Assembly: GCA_945881875.1 (NCBI GenBank)
Contig: CAMCVH010000005.1
Span: 62,001-126,000, forward strand
DNA length: 64,000 nucleotides
Direction: 5' to 3'
Origin: Polynucleobacter meluiroseus
GTDB taxonomy: Bacteria > Pseudomonadota > Gammaproteobacteria > Burkholderiales > Burkholderiaceae
Under the pieces are notes generated by a model. The model was not told where the DNA came from. It saw only the letters and a list, made by a program, of their open reading frames with translations, and did no database searches. Of this stretch, positions 38,417 to 48,117 are shown piece after piece. The translations under genes were made by a program, and so were the position numbers. Numbering within the stretch: position 1 is the first letter of the stretch; each line of letters starts with the position of its first letter.

Positions 38417-39481
38417 TTAAGAAGGGGTATTACTAAGAGCTGCTTTTTTTGCCAGATCAGCTGCAGATGTAAATGCATCTGAATAAAACTCATCGTCTGG
38501 TAAATGACATTTTGCTACAAAATCGTTTTTAGCTGATTCAACAACGATAGGGGCGCCACATGCATAAACCTGATAGCCTGACATATCAGGATTATCAACC
38601 ATTGCAGCTTGATGAACAAAGCCAGTTCTTCCAGTCCAAGCATCTTCTGGTAAGTCATCCGACGTTACTGGGATATATTCAAATTCAGGCATCTCTTTAG
38701 CCCAAGATAGGCATAAATCATGGCGGTAAAGATCTTTTGGTCGACGGCCACCCCAGTAAAGTTTGATAGGGCGCTTGATACCCTCATGACGCATATGCTC
38801 AATGATTCCCCTGATTGGGGCAAAACCTGTGCCTGAGGCAATAAAGATAATCGGTTTTTCGGAGTCACGAAGAATAAAGCTGCCCATTGGACCCTCGAAG
38901 CGAAGGATATCTTTCTCTTTCATCATCGTGCCCGACTCTGTTGTTCCAAAAACAAAATCTGTAAATGAACCGCCTGGCATATGTCTGATGTGTAACTCAA
39001 GAGGACCTTCTTCATGTGGTGCACTTGCCAAAGAGTAAGCACGACGCTTATCTTTGAGTAAAAATTCGACATACTGACCTGCTAAAAATTGAAACTTTTC
39101 AGTTGCTGGTAGTTGTAGCTTCACAATCACAACGTCATCTGTGACGCGCTCTAGGCTACTAACTCGGCAAGGTATTTTTTTGATCGCAATGTCACCAGCA
39201 CCCTCAACTTCTTTCACGTCAATAACGCAATCTGATTGAGCCTTGGCGCAGCAAAAAAGAGCAGCTCCATTGAATGCTTCCTCAGGAGGTAAAGCCTTTT
39301 CACTATGGTTGCCATGAGTTACCTGACCCGACTCAACTTTTCCTTTGCATGAGCCACAAGCACCATTTTTGCAACCATAGGGTAAATTAATGCCTTGTCT
39401 AAGTGCAGCCGCTAAAACTGTTTCGTCACTGTTAGCGGTAAATGTTTTTCCGCTATTTTTAATTGTAATTTGGTAGGACAC
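38417..39481 (-). CDS. Ferredoxin-domain NAD(P)H oxidoreductase (CDP-6-deoxyglucoseen reductase-like)
   Basis: A 354-residue electron-transfer protein. Residues 1-90 form a plant-type 2Fe-2S ferredoxin domain with cysteines C37, C42, C45 and C77/C78. The rest is an FNR module: FAD motif 'RAYSLASAP', NAD motif 'IFIASGTGFAPIRGIIEHM' and a terminal 'YACGAPIVVESAK'. Such proteins are routinely named CDP-6-deoxy-delta-3,4-glucoseen reductase, but no deoxysugar genes are nearby. An oxygenase reductase role (compare the Rieske enzyme at 61046-62146) is equally plausible. GTG start at 39481 with AAGGAAA upstream. Confidence 0.85.
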   Translation of the reverse strand: MSYQITIKNSGKTFTANSDETVLAAALRQGINLPYGCKNGACGSCKGKVESGQVTHGNHSEKALPPEEAFNGAALFCCAKAQSDCVIDVKEVEGAGDIAIKKIPCRVSSLERVTDDVVIVKLQLPATEKFQFLAGQYVEFLLKDKRRAYSLASAPHEEGPLELHIRHMPGGSFTDFVFGTTESGTMMKEKDILRFEGPMGSFILRDSEKPIIFIASGTGFAPIRGIIEHMRHEGIKRPIKLYWGGRRPKDLYRHDLCLSWAKEMPEFEYIPVTSDDLPEDAWTGRTGFVHQAAMVDNPDMSGYQVYACGAPIVVESAKNDFVAKCHLPDDEFYSDAFTSAADLAKKAALSNTPS

Positions 39482-39509
39482 TGACTTTCCTTTTTTAAAG
39501 CATTACGAT
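39481..39509 (+). promoter_or_regulatory. Promoter of the SDR gene at 39517
   Basis: CTGACT (39481-39486), exactly 17 bases, TACGAT (39504-39509), each 4 of 6 to consensus. It ends seven bases before the ATG at 39517, which lacks a Shine-Dalgarno sequence, so the transcript would be leaderless. The -35 overlaps the start codon region of the divergent reductase gene. Confidence 0.4.
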
Positions 39510-39516
39510 TGAGCAT

Positions 39517-40404
39517 ATGCAACGTTTAGGTAAACCTAGAATATTGATCATTGGCTGCGGCGACGTGGGCCTGCGATTGTTATCTTTGTTAAAAAAGAAA
39601 TATCGGGTATTTGCCCTTACTTCTTCTTTAGAAAGGTTTAACTCATTAAGAGAGGCCGGTGCAATTCCGATTTACGGAAATTTAGACCAACCTACAACCT
39701 TATGGCGTTTATCGCAGTTAGCCCAGCAAGTGATCCATTTGGCACCACCACCTATGGAAGGCCAAGAGGACACACGAACGCGCAACTTACTCAGGATTTT
39801 ATCCCAGCACAGAGGATTTATCAGGCAATTGACTTATATAAGTACCACAGGCGTCTATGGGGACTGTGGAGGCTCAGTTATTAACGAAACTCACCCAACT
39901 AAGCCTAGAAGCGCTCGAGCAATTAGAAGGGTCTCTGCTGAGGCCCAAATCCGGGCTTGGGGACTAGCTGAGGGTGTTAAAACCAGTATTCTTCGCGTTC
40001 CTGGTATTTACGCTGGAGATCGTCTGCCTATCGAGCGTCTGAAAAAGCATTCCCCAGCTCTTTTGCCTGAAGAAGATGTTTATACCAACCATATCCATGC
40101 AGACGATTTGGCAAGATTGATTATCTATGCAATGAATAGGGCGCCCTCACAGCGCTTAATTAATGCCTGTGATGATAGTCAGATGAAAATGGGTGATTAC
40201 TTTGACTTGATTGCTGATTCATTTGATCTACCCAAGCCACCGAGATTAAAAAAGGTAGATTTGGCGAAAATATTAGATCCAATGATGCTTTCTTTTATGA
40301 GTGAGTCAAGGCGCATTCAGAACCATCGATTAGATGAATTACGCTTTCGTCTGCAATACCCAACAGTAGAAAGCTTTTTAAGCCTTACTTCCAAGTATCC
40401 TTGA
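39517..40404 (+). CDS. Atypical SDR-family NAD(P)-dependent epimerase/dehydratase-like protein
   Basis: A 295-residue Rossmann protein. The nucleotide-binding motif is 'ILIIGCGDVGLRLL' (9-22, GxGxxG), and 'YISTTGVYGDCGG' resembles the Ser-Tyr active-site region of extended SDRs. The C-terminal part ('LINACDDSQMKMGDYFDLIADSF', 'LRFRLQYPTVESFL') matches the YeeZ-like branch. Substrate is unknown. It is divergent from the ferredoxin reductase gene, and its 3' end overlaps that of glnS by 20 bases on opposite strands. Confidence 0.8.
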   Translation: MQRLGKPRILIIGCGDVGLRLLSLLKKKYRVFALTSSLERFNSLREAGAIPIYGNLDQPTTLWRLSQLAQQVIHLAPPPMEGQEDTRTRNLLRILSQHRGFIRQLTYISTTGVYGDCGGSVINETHPTKPRSARAIRRVSAEAQIRAWGLAEGVKTSILRVPGIYAGDRLPIERLKKHSPALLPEEDVYTNHIHADDLARLIIYAMNRAPSQRLINACDDSQMKMGDYFDLIADSFDLPKPPRLKKVDLAKILDPMMLSFMSESRRIQNHRLDELRFRLQYPTVESFLSLTSKYP

Positions 40405-42166
40405 GTCCAACACAGAAATTGAACACAGGTGTCTGATCGCTGTGATCGATGCGATCCGCTACAAAGTAACCATGACGCTCAAACTGGAAGCGCTGCTCTT
40501 GAGGTATGTGACCTAACCCAGCCTCTAAATAAGCAGTGATCACTTGTTTAGAATTTGGATTAATGGCATCTAAGAAGTTTTTGTCGCCACTATCCGCATG
40601 AGGATCAGTAAACAGGCGGTCATAAATTCGGACTTCAGCTTTTAAGGCATTTTTAGCATTGACCCAGTGCAGATTACCTTTAACTTTGTAGTTATTGGAT
40701 TCTGGCGTACCGCTCTTACTATCAGGGAAGTACTGTGCACGAATCGCAACCACCTTGCCGTTACTATCTTTATCGTAACCAGTGCATTCAACAACAAATC
40801 CATGACGCAGTCGAACACGACTTCCTAGTTGACCATCTAGTGGCGGATAAAGTCTGAAGAATCCTTTAACAGGCTTCAGCATGAAGTCATCTTCCTCAAT
40901 CCATAACTCTTTACTCAGAGTAAATTCTCGACGACCCCAATCCTCATGAAGAGGGTGTTTGGGCGCCGAGCAGAGTTCTTCAGCTTGCTCATCAAAATTA
41001 TCTAATATCAATTTGAGAGGCTTTAATACTGCAAAAGCTCTTTGAGCTTTAGTATCCAAATCATCGCGTAGCGCTTGCTCTAATACCGACATATCGATCC
41101 AGCTATCCGCTTTAGAAACGCCAATACGTTCGCAGAACAAACGAATGCTCTCTGGTGTAAAACCTCGACGACGAATACCGACAATCGTTGGCATTCTTGG
41201 GTCATCCCAGCCATCAACAAGTTTCTCTTCAACTAACTGGAGTAATTTACGTTTACTAGTAATTGCATAGGTGAGATTTAAGCGCGCAAATTCATACTGT
41301 TTCGGAAGTGGTTCTTTAAAGACTCCTGCTTCTCTTAACGCTTCCAAAACCCAGTCGTAAAGTGGGCGATTGTTTTCAAACTCAAGAGTACAAATAGAGT
41401 GGGTAATGTTTTCAATAGCATCTGAAATACAGTGCGTAAAGTCATAAAGTGGATAGATGCACCATTTATCACCAGTTCGGTGATGATGCGCGTGACGAAT
41501 TCTATAAATAACGGGATCGCGCATCACAATATTGGGATGAGACATATCAATTTTTAGTCTTAAGACATGAGCACCATCAAGATATTTACCGGCTTTCATA
41601 TCTCTGAAGAGCTCAAGATTTTCTGAAATGCTGCGGTTTCTGAAAGGGCTGTTAGTGCCTAATTGACCAAAATTACCGCGGTTTTTATGTATTTCATCAG
41701 CCGACTGACTATCAACAAAAGCCTTGCCCGCTTCAATGAGAGTTTCTGCAAAAGCATACAGCTGGTCAAAGTAATCGCTTGCATAGTGTTGGTGAGTCAC
41801 ACCATCTTGCACCCAATTAAAGCCTAACCAATTAACAGCATCAATGATGCTATCTACATATTCAGTTTCTTCTTTACTTGGATTGGTGTCATCAAATCGC
41901 ATGTTGCAGCGAGCGCCATTAGGAGCTTGGGCGTAATCTCTTGCTAAGCCGAAATTCAAACAGATACTTTTGGCATGACCGATATGAAGGTAACCATTTG
42001 GCTCGGGCGGAAAGCGAGTGATAACGCTGGGTAATGCTTTGCCACTCTGATCTTGACGATTATTATGTTTACCGCTGGCTAAATCAGCATCAATGATTTG
42101 GCGCAAAAAATTCGAGACCTCTGGGGTCTCGAATTTTGAAGGAATTGGGTTCTTCTTTTCAGACAT
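40385..42166 (-). CDS. glnS: Glutaminyl-tRNA synthetase
   Basis: Class I synthetase of 593 residues charging tRNA-Gln. It has 'RFPPEPNGYLHIGHAKSICLNFGLA' (HIGH motif, about 51-75), 'RFDDTNPSKEETEYV', 'ARLNLTYAITSKRKL' (KMSKS-equivalent) and the C-terminal anticodon-binding beta barrels ending 'FNFCVGLKDTWK'. Presence of GlnRS indicates direct glutaminylation. It follows tctA by 15 bases, probably by chance of packing. Its 3' end runs 20 bases into the convergent SDR gene. Confidence 0.98.
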   Translation of the reverse strand: MSEKKNPIPSKFETPEVSNFLRQIIDADLASGKHNNRQDQSGKALPSVITRFPPEPNGYLHIGHAKSICLNFGLARDYAQAPNGARCNMRFDDTNPSKEETEYVDSIIDAVNWLGFNWVQDGVTHQHYASDYFDQLYAFAETLIEAGKAFVDSQSADEIHKNRGNFGQLGTNSPFRNRSISENLELFRDMKAGKYLDGAHVLRLKIDMSHPNIVMRDPVIYRIRHAHHHRTGDKWCIYPLYDFTHCISDAIENITHSICTLEFENNRPLYDWVLEALREAGVFKEPLPKQYEFARLNLTYAITSKRKLLQLVEEKLVDGWDDPRMPTIVGIRRRGFTPESIRLFCERIGVSKADSWIDMSVLEQALRDDLDTKAQRAFAVLKPLKLILDNFDEQAEELCSAPKHPLHEDWGRREFTLSKELWIEEDDFMLKPVKGFFRLYPPLDGQLGSRVRLRHGFVVECTGYDKDSNGKVVAIRAQYFPDSKSGTPESNNYKVKGNLHWVNAKNALKAEVRIYDRLFTDPHADSGDKNFLDAINPNSKQVITAYLEAGLGHIPQEQRFQFERHGYFVADRIDHSDQTPVFNFCVGLKDTWK

Positions 42167-42181
42167 ACCCGTATTGTAGAT

Positions 42182-43684
42182 TTATTCTTCGACGAAAGCT
42201 TCTTCTCTAGTTTTCTTGACCGCCGGCAGCATCACAACAATAACCAATAATGCGGCTGCGATTAACAAGCCCAAAGATAATGGGCGAGTAAAGAAAACAG
42301 TGTAATCACCTCTAGCAAGAAGCATGGCGCGACGGAAATATTCTTCCATCATTGGGCCTAGAACAAAACCTAAGAGTAACGGTGCAGCTTCACAACGTAG
42401 CTTAGTAAACAAGTAACCAATAAGACCAAATGCAGCTGTTAGATAGATGTCAAAGGTAGTGTTGTTAACTGTATAAACACCAATACAACAGAACACTAGG
42501 ATGGCTGGGTATAAATGTTTGTATGGAATTGTTAACAATTTGACCCAAACCCCAATGAGTGGCAAGTTCAAGATGATCAACATCAAGTTACCAATCCACA
42601 TTGAGGCAATCAAACCCCAGAAAAGAGCTGGGTTTGAAGACATGACCTGTGGACCGGGTTGAATGTTATGAATGGTCATCGCACCCACCATCAAAGCCAT
42701 TACAGCATTTGGTGGAATACCAAGAGTCAACAACGGAATGAATGAAGTTTGAGAGGCTGCATTATTAGCTGACTCAGGTCCAGCGACACCTTCAATAGCA
42801 CCTTTGCCAAATTCAGCGCTGTGCTTAGAAGTTTTCTTTTCTAATGAATACGCTGAGAACGCTGCAAGTGGAGCACCGCCGCCTGGCAATACACCCAAGA
42901 CTGACCCAATAGCTGTTCCGCGCAAAATCGAAGGCATCATGCGTTTAAAGTCGGCTTTTGAGGGCCACAGATTTGTTACTTTATCTAAAAATGTTTCGCG
43001 ATTTTCTTTTTGCGCAAGGTTATTAATAATTTCAGCAAAACCAAACATTCCCATTGCAACTGCAACAAAGCCAATACCGTCTGTCATCTGAGGAATGTCA
43101 AATGAGTAACGTGCTGTGCCTGAGTTAACGTCAGTTCCAACTAGGCCTAGTAGGAGGCCCAAAACAATCATGGCAATCGCCTTAATAAGTGATCCTGATG
43201 CCAAAACAACTGCACCAATTAATCCCAAAACCATCAAGGAAAAATACTCTGCAGGACCAAATTTAAAAGCCAATTCTGAAAGAGGTACAGCGAAAGCAGC
43301 TAAAACTAATGTCGCTACACAGCCCGCAAAGAATGAGCCAAAACCTGCTGTAAATAGAGCAACACCAGCACGGCCACGACGTGCCATTTGATAACCGTCG
43401 ATCGCGGTAACCACCGAGGATGATTCACCTGGTATGTTGACCAGGATAGCTGTCGTAGATCCGCCATATTGTGCGCCGTAGTAAATACCAGCCAACATAA
43501 TTAGAGCCGCAATAGGTGGCAATGCGTATGTTGCAGGCAATAGCATGGCAATCGTTGCGATTGGACCAAGCCCGGGTAGCACACCGATCAGGGTTCCTAA
43601 TACGCAGCCAATCAAACAGTAAAGTAGATTTTGATAGGTAAAAGCGGTACTGAAACCCAAGGCTAAGTTGTCAATTAATTCCAT
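42182..43684 (-). CDS. tctA: Tripartite tricarboxylate transporter, large permease TctA
   Basis: A 500-residue inner-membrane permease with about 12 hydrophobic segments. The family hallmarks are 'GVLPGLGPIATIAMLLPATYALPPIAALIMLAGIYYGAQYGGSTTAILVNIPGE' (key residues about 39-92), the duplicated 'GVLPGGGAPLAAFSAYSLEKK' and 'GIPPNAVMALMVGAM'. It works with TctB and a periplasmic binding protein TctC to import citrate or other carboxylates using a cation gradient. tctB is 17 bases upstream; no tctC is in the window. Confidence 0.94.
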   Translation of the reverse strand: MELIDNLALGFSTAFTYQNLLYCLIGCVLGTLIGVLPGLGPIATIAMLLPATYALPPIAALIMLAGIYYGAQYGGSTTAILVNIPGESSSVVTAIDGYQMARRGRAGVALFTAGFGSFFAGCVATLVLAAFAVPLSELAFKFGPAEYFSLMVLGLIGAVVLASGSLIKAIAMIVLGLLLGLVGTDVNSGTARYSFDIPQMTDGIGFVAVAMGMFGFAEIINNLAQKENRETFLDKVTNLWPSKADFKRMMPSILRGTAIGSVLGVLPGGGAPLAAFSAYSLEKKTSKHSAEFGKGAIEGVAGPESANNAASQTSFIPLLTLGIPPNAVMALMVGAMTIHNIQPGPQVMSSNPALFWGLIASMWIGNLMLIILNLPLIGVWVKLLTIPYKHLYPAILVFCCIGVYTVNNTTFDIYLTAAFGLIGYLFTKLRCEAAPLLLGFVLGPMMEEYFRRAMLLARGDYTVFFTRPLSLGLLIAAALLVIVVMLPAVKKTREEAFVEE

Positions 43685-43701
43685 TTAAATGCTCCTGGGG
43701 T

Positions 43702-44163
43702 TTAAGCGGTAAAAAAGCTTGGCCAAACTTGAAACTGAAGTTTTAGACCCCAGACGAAAGCAACATAAGCAATAACATTAAGGATGATGGCGTTAACGAC
43801 AGTACCCTTCCAATGAAATTCGTGGCTGGCTAGGGCTGAGATAAATACCAGTGCCAATATGGAGAGCATTAATCCGAGATGAGCCAAAACTAGACCAAAA
43901 AAGATAACTGAGCCAAGAACCCAAATAATTGATGGCCAATGCCATGGCTCAAGCTCATCAGTGCTTGTTTTTTTCGACATGGATGTCATTGTGATGATCG
44001 CGCCAAGTGTTGAAAGAAGAACGCCTAGCCAAAAAGGGAAAAATCCTGGCCCCATTTTTGCAGATGTACCCATGTTGTAACTTGTTGCGACGAAAGAAAA
44101 AGAAGCGCCAATGGCGACAAACAATAATCCTGCGGCAAAGTCTTTTTTGCTACGAATTTGCAT
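43702..44163 (-). CDS. tctB: Tripartite tricarboxylate transporter, small permease TctB
   Basis: A 153-residue protein with four hydrophobic helices (about 10-28, 37-57, 78-108, 120-142). It begins 'MQIRSKKDFAAGLLFVAIGASFSFVATSYNMGTSAKMGPGFFPFWLG', where the 'MGPGFFP' segment is characteristic of TctB. It pairs with TctA 17 bases downstream, which has a CAGGAGC ribosome binding site. It is divergent from alaS across about 120 bases with no obvious promoter. Confidence 0.9.
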   Translation of the reverse strand: MQIRSKKDFAAGLLFVAIGASFSFVATSYNMGTSAKMGPGFFPFWLGVLLSTLGAIITMTSMSKKTSTDELEPWHWPSIIWVLGSVIFFGLVLAHLGLMLSILALVFISALASHEFHWKGTVVNAIILNVIAYVAFVWGLKLQFQVWPSFFTA

Positions 44164-44290
44164 ACTAAAAACCTTTTATTCTTGTGTAGAAACGTCCAGG
44201 AGGTCGATTGTAAGCTTTCCAATGGCTGGCTGACATTTTATTAGATAAGGGTTTACTCTATGAAGTCATCTCTGAGTCATAATAATGGTC

Positions 44291-46918
44291 ATGAAAGTTA
44301 CTCAAATACGCGAAAATTTCTTAAAGTTCTTTGAATCCAAAGGGCATCAAGTTGTTTCATCTAGCCCTGTTGTTCCTGGTGATGATCCAACCCTGCTGTT
44401 CACTAATGCGGGCATGAACCAATTCAAGGATGTTTTTTTAGGCTTTGATAAGCGCCCGTACAAGAGAGCAACCACTGCTCAAAAATGTATTAGAGCGGGT
44501 GGCAAGCACAATGACCTCGATAACGTAGGCTATACGGCCCGTCACCACACATTCTTTGAGATGTTGGGTAATTTCTCTTTTGGCGATTACTTCAAGCGTG
44601 ACGCCATTAGTTATGCCTGGGAACTGCTGACAACCGTTTATAAGCTACCACCTGAGAAATTATGGGTAACTGTTTACGCTGATGATGATGAAGCTTATGA
44701 AATTTGGAACAAGGAAGTTGGTGTTCCTGCTGAACGCATAGTTCGAATTGGAGATAACAAAGGCGGTCGTTATGCTTCTGATAATTTCTGGATGATGGGT
44801 GATACCGGCCCTTGCGGACCGTGTACTGAGATTTTCTTTGATCATGGTGAGCACGTTGCAGGCGGCCCTCCTGGTAGCCCCAATGAAGATGGTGATCGCT
44901 ATATTGAAGTCTGGAATAACGTTTTCATGCAATTCAATCGTGATGAAAACGGCGTCATGCATCCTTTGCCAAAACCAAGTGTCGATACTGGTATGGGCTT
45001 GGAGCGGATTGCTGCAGTTTTACAGCACGTTCACTCTAATTATGAAATTGACCTTTTTGTTAACTTATTAAATGCTGCCAAAGCAGCAGTTGACGGTGCT
45101 GGGGTTGGTCAATGTGACGCCAATAGCCCATCACTTAAAGTCATTGCTGATCATATTCGCGCATGTACTTTTACTGTTGTTGATGGAGTGATTCCTGGTA
45201 ACGCTGGGCGCGGGTATGTATTGCGCCGTATTACCCGACGTGCTATTCGCCATGGCTACAAGTTGGGTGCTCGAGCACCGTTCTTCCATAAAATCGTTAG
45301 CGCACTTGTTAAAGAAATGGGTGAAGCCTATCCTGAAGTACGAGCTAATGAAGCTCGCGTGACTGAGGTACTAAGGCAAGAGGAAGAGCGTTTCTTCCAA
45401 ACCATTTCAAACGGTATGGAGATACTAGAAACAGCCCTTGCAACTGGCGTGAGAGTTATTGATGGTGAAACGGCGTTTAAATTACATGACACATTTGGAT
45501 TTCCGCTCGATTTAACTGCAGACGTTTGTCGCGAGCGCGATGTTACTGTTGACGACGCTGGCTTTGAGGCGGCAATGAATTGCCAACGTGAACAAGCTAG
45601 AGCTGCTGGTAAGTTTAAGGTGGCGCAGGGACTTGAGTACGCTGGCGCACCTACAGATTTCCAGGGTTACGACAGCCTTAACCAAGAATCAGTCAAAGTA
45701 TTGGCTTTGTACATCGATGGCACCCAGGTTCAAAGCGTTAAGTCTGGTGACAGTGCCGTGGTAGTTTTAGATAAGACACCGTTTTATGCAGAGTCTGGTG
45801 GCCAAGTTGGAGATGCAGGCGAGCTTCGCAACGCATCGAGTCTATTTGAAGTTGAAGACACTCTTAAAATTCAGGCGGATGTTTTTGGGCACCATGGTCA
45901 AGTTCTCGAGGGTGAGATTAAGGTTGGTGATCAACTGAGCGCTAAGGTCAACGCTGAGCGTCGCTCACGAACGATTCGCCATCACAGTGCCACTCATCTG
46001 ATGCATAAAGCATTACGCGAAGTTTTAGGTACTCATGTGCAGCAAAAGGGATCCTTGGTAGATCCTGATAAAACTCGATTTGACTTTACTCATACCGCAC
46101 CGATGACTGCTGATGAAATTAAGCAAGTTGAAGATTTAGTGAACGCTGAAATTTTGTCTAATGCTCAGGCATCAGCCAAAGTCATGAGTTTGGATGATGC
46201 GCAAAAGACTGGCGCCATGATGCTATTTGGTGAGAAGTACGGCGAGACAGTTCGTGTATTGGAAATTGGTTCATCAAAAGAACTTTGTGGCGGCACTCAC
46301 GTGCAGCGAACAGGTGATATTGGCGTTTTCAAAATCTTGGCTGAGAGTGGTGTGGCTGCTGGTATCCGACGAGTGGAAGCGATTGCCGGTGATCGCGCCT
46401 TGGCTTACCTCCAAAAATTAGATACTCAAGTCAATCAACTCGCCGCTTCTCTCAAAACAAGTCCTACTGATTTACAGCAGCGTGTTACGCAATTACAAGA
46501 TCACGCACGTTCTTTAGAAAAAGAGTTGGAGCGTTTAGGTTCTAAGTTGGCAGCTAGTCAAGGTGATGACTTGATGTCTCAAGCAATTGAGATAAAGGGT
46601 ATTAAAGTACTCTCTGCTCAACTAGAGGGCGCCGATGCCAAAGTTCTTAGAGAAACTCTTGATCAGTTAAAAAATAAACTCAAGTCAGCAACGATTGTTT
46701 TGGCATCTGTTCAGGATGGCAAAGTGCAATTGGCTGCAGGTGTAACGGCTGATGTGATTTCTAAAGTAAAGGCGGGCGACCTAGTTAACTTTGTCGCACA
46801 ACAGGTTGGGGGTAAGGGTGGTGGTAAGCCTGACTTAGCTATGGCTGGCGGTACCGATCCTAAAGGCCTTACGGTAGCATTACAAAGCGTCCAGGCTTGG
46901 GTAACGGAGCGTTTATGA
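44291..46918 (+). CDS. alaS: Alanyl-tRNA synthetase
   Basis: Class II synthetase of 875 residues. The catalytic core begins '[47 protein letters not shown]' (landmarks in 1-47). The editing domain has the zinc site '[12 protein letters not shown]' and '[13 protein letters not shown]', and the C-terminal oligomerisation domain ends '[12 protein letters not shown]'. An ATG two codons earlier (44285) is also open. Neither has a strong Shine-Dalgarno sequence. The stop overlaps the tusA start in an ATGA, implying coupled translation. Confidence 0.98.
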   Translation: MKVTQIRENFLKFFESKGHQVVSSSPVVPGDDPTLLFTNAGMNQFKDVFLGFDKRPYKRATTAQKCIRAGGKHNDLDNVGYTARHHTFFEMLGNFSFGDYFKRDAISYAWELLTTVYKLPPEKLWVTVYADDDEAYEIWNKEVGVPAERIVRIGDNKGGRYASDNFWMMGDTGPCGPCTEIFFDHGEHVAGGPPGSPNEDGDRYIEVWNNVFMQFNRDENGVMHPLPKPSVDTGMGLERIAAVLQHVHSNYEIDLFVNLLNAAKAAVDGAGVGQCDANSPSLKVIADHIRACTFTVVDGVIPGNAGRGYVLRRITRRAIRHGYKLGARAPFFHKIVSALVKEMGEAYPEVRANEARVTEVLRQEEERFFQTISNGMEILETALATGVRVIDGETAFKLHDTFGFPLDLTADVCRERDVTVDDAGFEAAMNCQREQARAAGKFKVAQGLEYAGAPTDFQGYDSLNQESVKVLALYIDGTQVQSVKSGDSAVVVLDKTPFYAESGGQVGDAGELRNASSLFEVEDTLKIQADVFGHHGQVLEGEIKVGDQLSAKVNAERRSRTIRHHSATHLMHKALREVLGTHVQQKGSLVDPDKTRFDFTHTAPMTADEIKQVEDLVNAEILSNAQASAKVMSLDDAQKTGAMMLFGEKYGETVRVLEIGSSKELCGGTHVQRTGDIGVFKILAESGVAAGIRRVEAIAGDRALAYLQKLDTQVNQLAASLKTSPTDLQQRVTQLQDHARSLEKELERLGSKLAASQGDDLMSQAIEIKGIKVLSAQLEGADAKVLRETLDQLKNKLKSATIVLASVQDGKVQLAAGVTADVISKVKAGDLVNFVAQQVGGKGGGKPDLAMAGGTDPKGLTVALQSVQAWVTERL

Positions 46919-47154
46919 GTACGCCAACACAAATTGATAAAGAAGTAGATGCAACAGGATTAACTTGTCCACTTCCAATTTTGAGAGCCAAGAAGGCACT
47001 TGCAGAAATGCAGAGCGGTGAAATTTTAAAAATTACTGCCACTGATATTGGATCTTGTGATGATTTTCCTGTTTTTGCGAAACATACAGGGAATGATTTA
47101 ATAGCTCAAGAAAAAGTGGGTGATGCTTTTGTTTTCTATTTCAAACGTCGCTAA
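46915..47154 (+). CDS. tusA: TusA-family sulfurtransferase
   Basis: A 79-residue sulfur-carrier protein with the CPxP motif at C18-P21 ('[21 protein letters not shown]'). Members relay persulfide sulfur to tRNA 2-thiolation, molybdenum cofactor synthesis or sulfur metabolism. It overlaps alaS by four bases (ATGA), so its expression should follow that of alaS. A strong terminator follows. The SseA-type sulfurtransferase at 60191-61027 is a potential, unproven, sulfur donor in the same genome. Confidence 0.93.
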   Translation: MSTPTQIDKEVDATGLTCPLPILRAKKALAEMQSGEILKITATDIGSCDDFPVFAKHTGNDLIAQEKVGDAFVFYFKRR

Positions 47155-47180
47155 GCTCTTCATCAAGATTGTCAAAAATA

Positions 47181-47211
47181 AAAAAGCTCGATTAAATTAA
47201 TCGAGCTTTTT
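47181..47211. terminator. Bidirectional terminator between tusA and galU
   Basis: A 31-base near-perfect palindrome: AAAAAGCTCGATTAA (47181-47195), one central A, and the complement (47197-47211). With a realistic loop it forms a 12-bp stem, flanked by A and T runs on both sides, between two converging genes. Confidence 0.88.
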
Positions 47212-47246
47212 GGTATTTAAAGGGTTGAACTATTTCAAGCTTTAAA

Positions 47247-48116
47247 TTAGCTTCGTGTTTTTAAAAACTCCTTGAAACCATCTTTGACCTCTGGGTGACG
47301 CAGCGCAAAATCAACAGTTGCTTTTAGATAGCCTAATTTGCTACCGCAGTCATATCGAACACCTTCATACTCATAAGCCAATACTTGCTCTTGACTCAAA
47401 AGAGATTGAATAGCATCTGTTAACTGTATTTCACCACCAGCACCTGGCTTGATGTTTCTAATGTGATCAAAAATTCTTGAAGAAAGAATATATCGACCAA
47501 CAACACCTAAGTTAGATGGTGCATTGGCAGGCTCTGGTTTTTCAACAATGCCATTAAGCTTATAAATACGATCTTCAAATACTTTGCCATCAATCACACC
47601 ATAAGACTTACTTTGCTCTGGAGAGATCTTTTCAACGCCCAATATGGAGCTGCGATAGTGTTGGTATTGACCAACCATCTGTTTCATGACTGGTACTGGA
47701 CTATCAAGTAAATCGTCAGCCAAAATAACTGCAAAGGCTTCATCTCTAATTAATTTTTCCGCACAAAGAACGGCGTGACCTAAACCAAGAGCCTCTGGTT
47801 GACGAACATACACACAATCAACATGGCTTGGCTTAATACTGCGTACTAATTGAAGCAACTCTTTTTTGTTTTTAGCTTCAAGTTCAGCTTCTAATTCATA
47901 AGCTTTATCAAAGTGATCTTCAATCGCACGCTTGCTGCGACCCGTTACAAAGATCATTTCGGTGATGCCTGCTGCCATTGCTTCTTCCACGGCATATTGA
48001 ATAAGTGGCTTATCAACCACATTCAACATCTCTTTGGGACTGGCCTTGGTTGCAGGTAAAAAACGCGTACCTAAACCAGCAACAGGGAAAACGGCTTTGG
48101 TAATTAAATTAGTCAT
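47247..48116 (-). CDS. galU: UTP-glucose-1-phosphate uridylyltransferase
   Basis: Makes UDP-glucose for envelope polysaccharides. The 289-residue protein has the nucleotidyltransferase N-terminus 'KAVFPVAGLGTRFLPATKASPKEMLNVVDKPLIQYAVEEA' (landmarks 7-46), 'PLGLGHAVLCAE'-like 'ALGLGHAVLCAEKL' and 'DDLLDSP'. The C-terminal part has 'GRYILSSRIFDHI' and 'YDCGSKLGYLKATV'. It starts one base after the valS stop, an unusual but evidently tight co-transcription. Confidence 0.97.
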   Translation of the reverse strand: MTNLITKAVFPVAGLGTRFLPATKASPKEMLNVVDKPLIQYAVEEAMAAGITEMIFVTGRSKRAIEDHFDKAYELEAELEAKNKKELLQLVRSIKPSHVDCVYVRQPEALGLGHAVLCAEKLIRDEAFAVILADDLLDSPVPVMKQMVGQYQHYRSSILGVEKISPEQSKSYGVIDGKVFEDRIYKLNGIVEKPEPANAPSNLGVVGRYILSSRIFDHIRNIKPGAGGEIQLTDAIQSLLSQEQVLAYEYEGVRYDCGSKLGYLKATVDFALRHPEVKDGFKEFLKTRS

Positions 48117-48117
48117 A

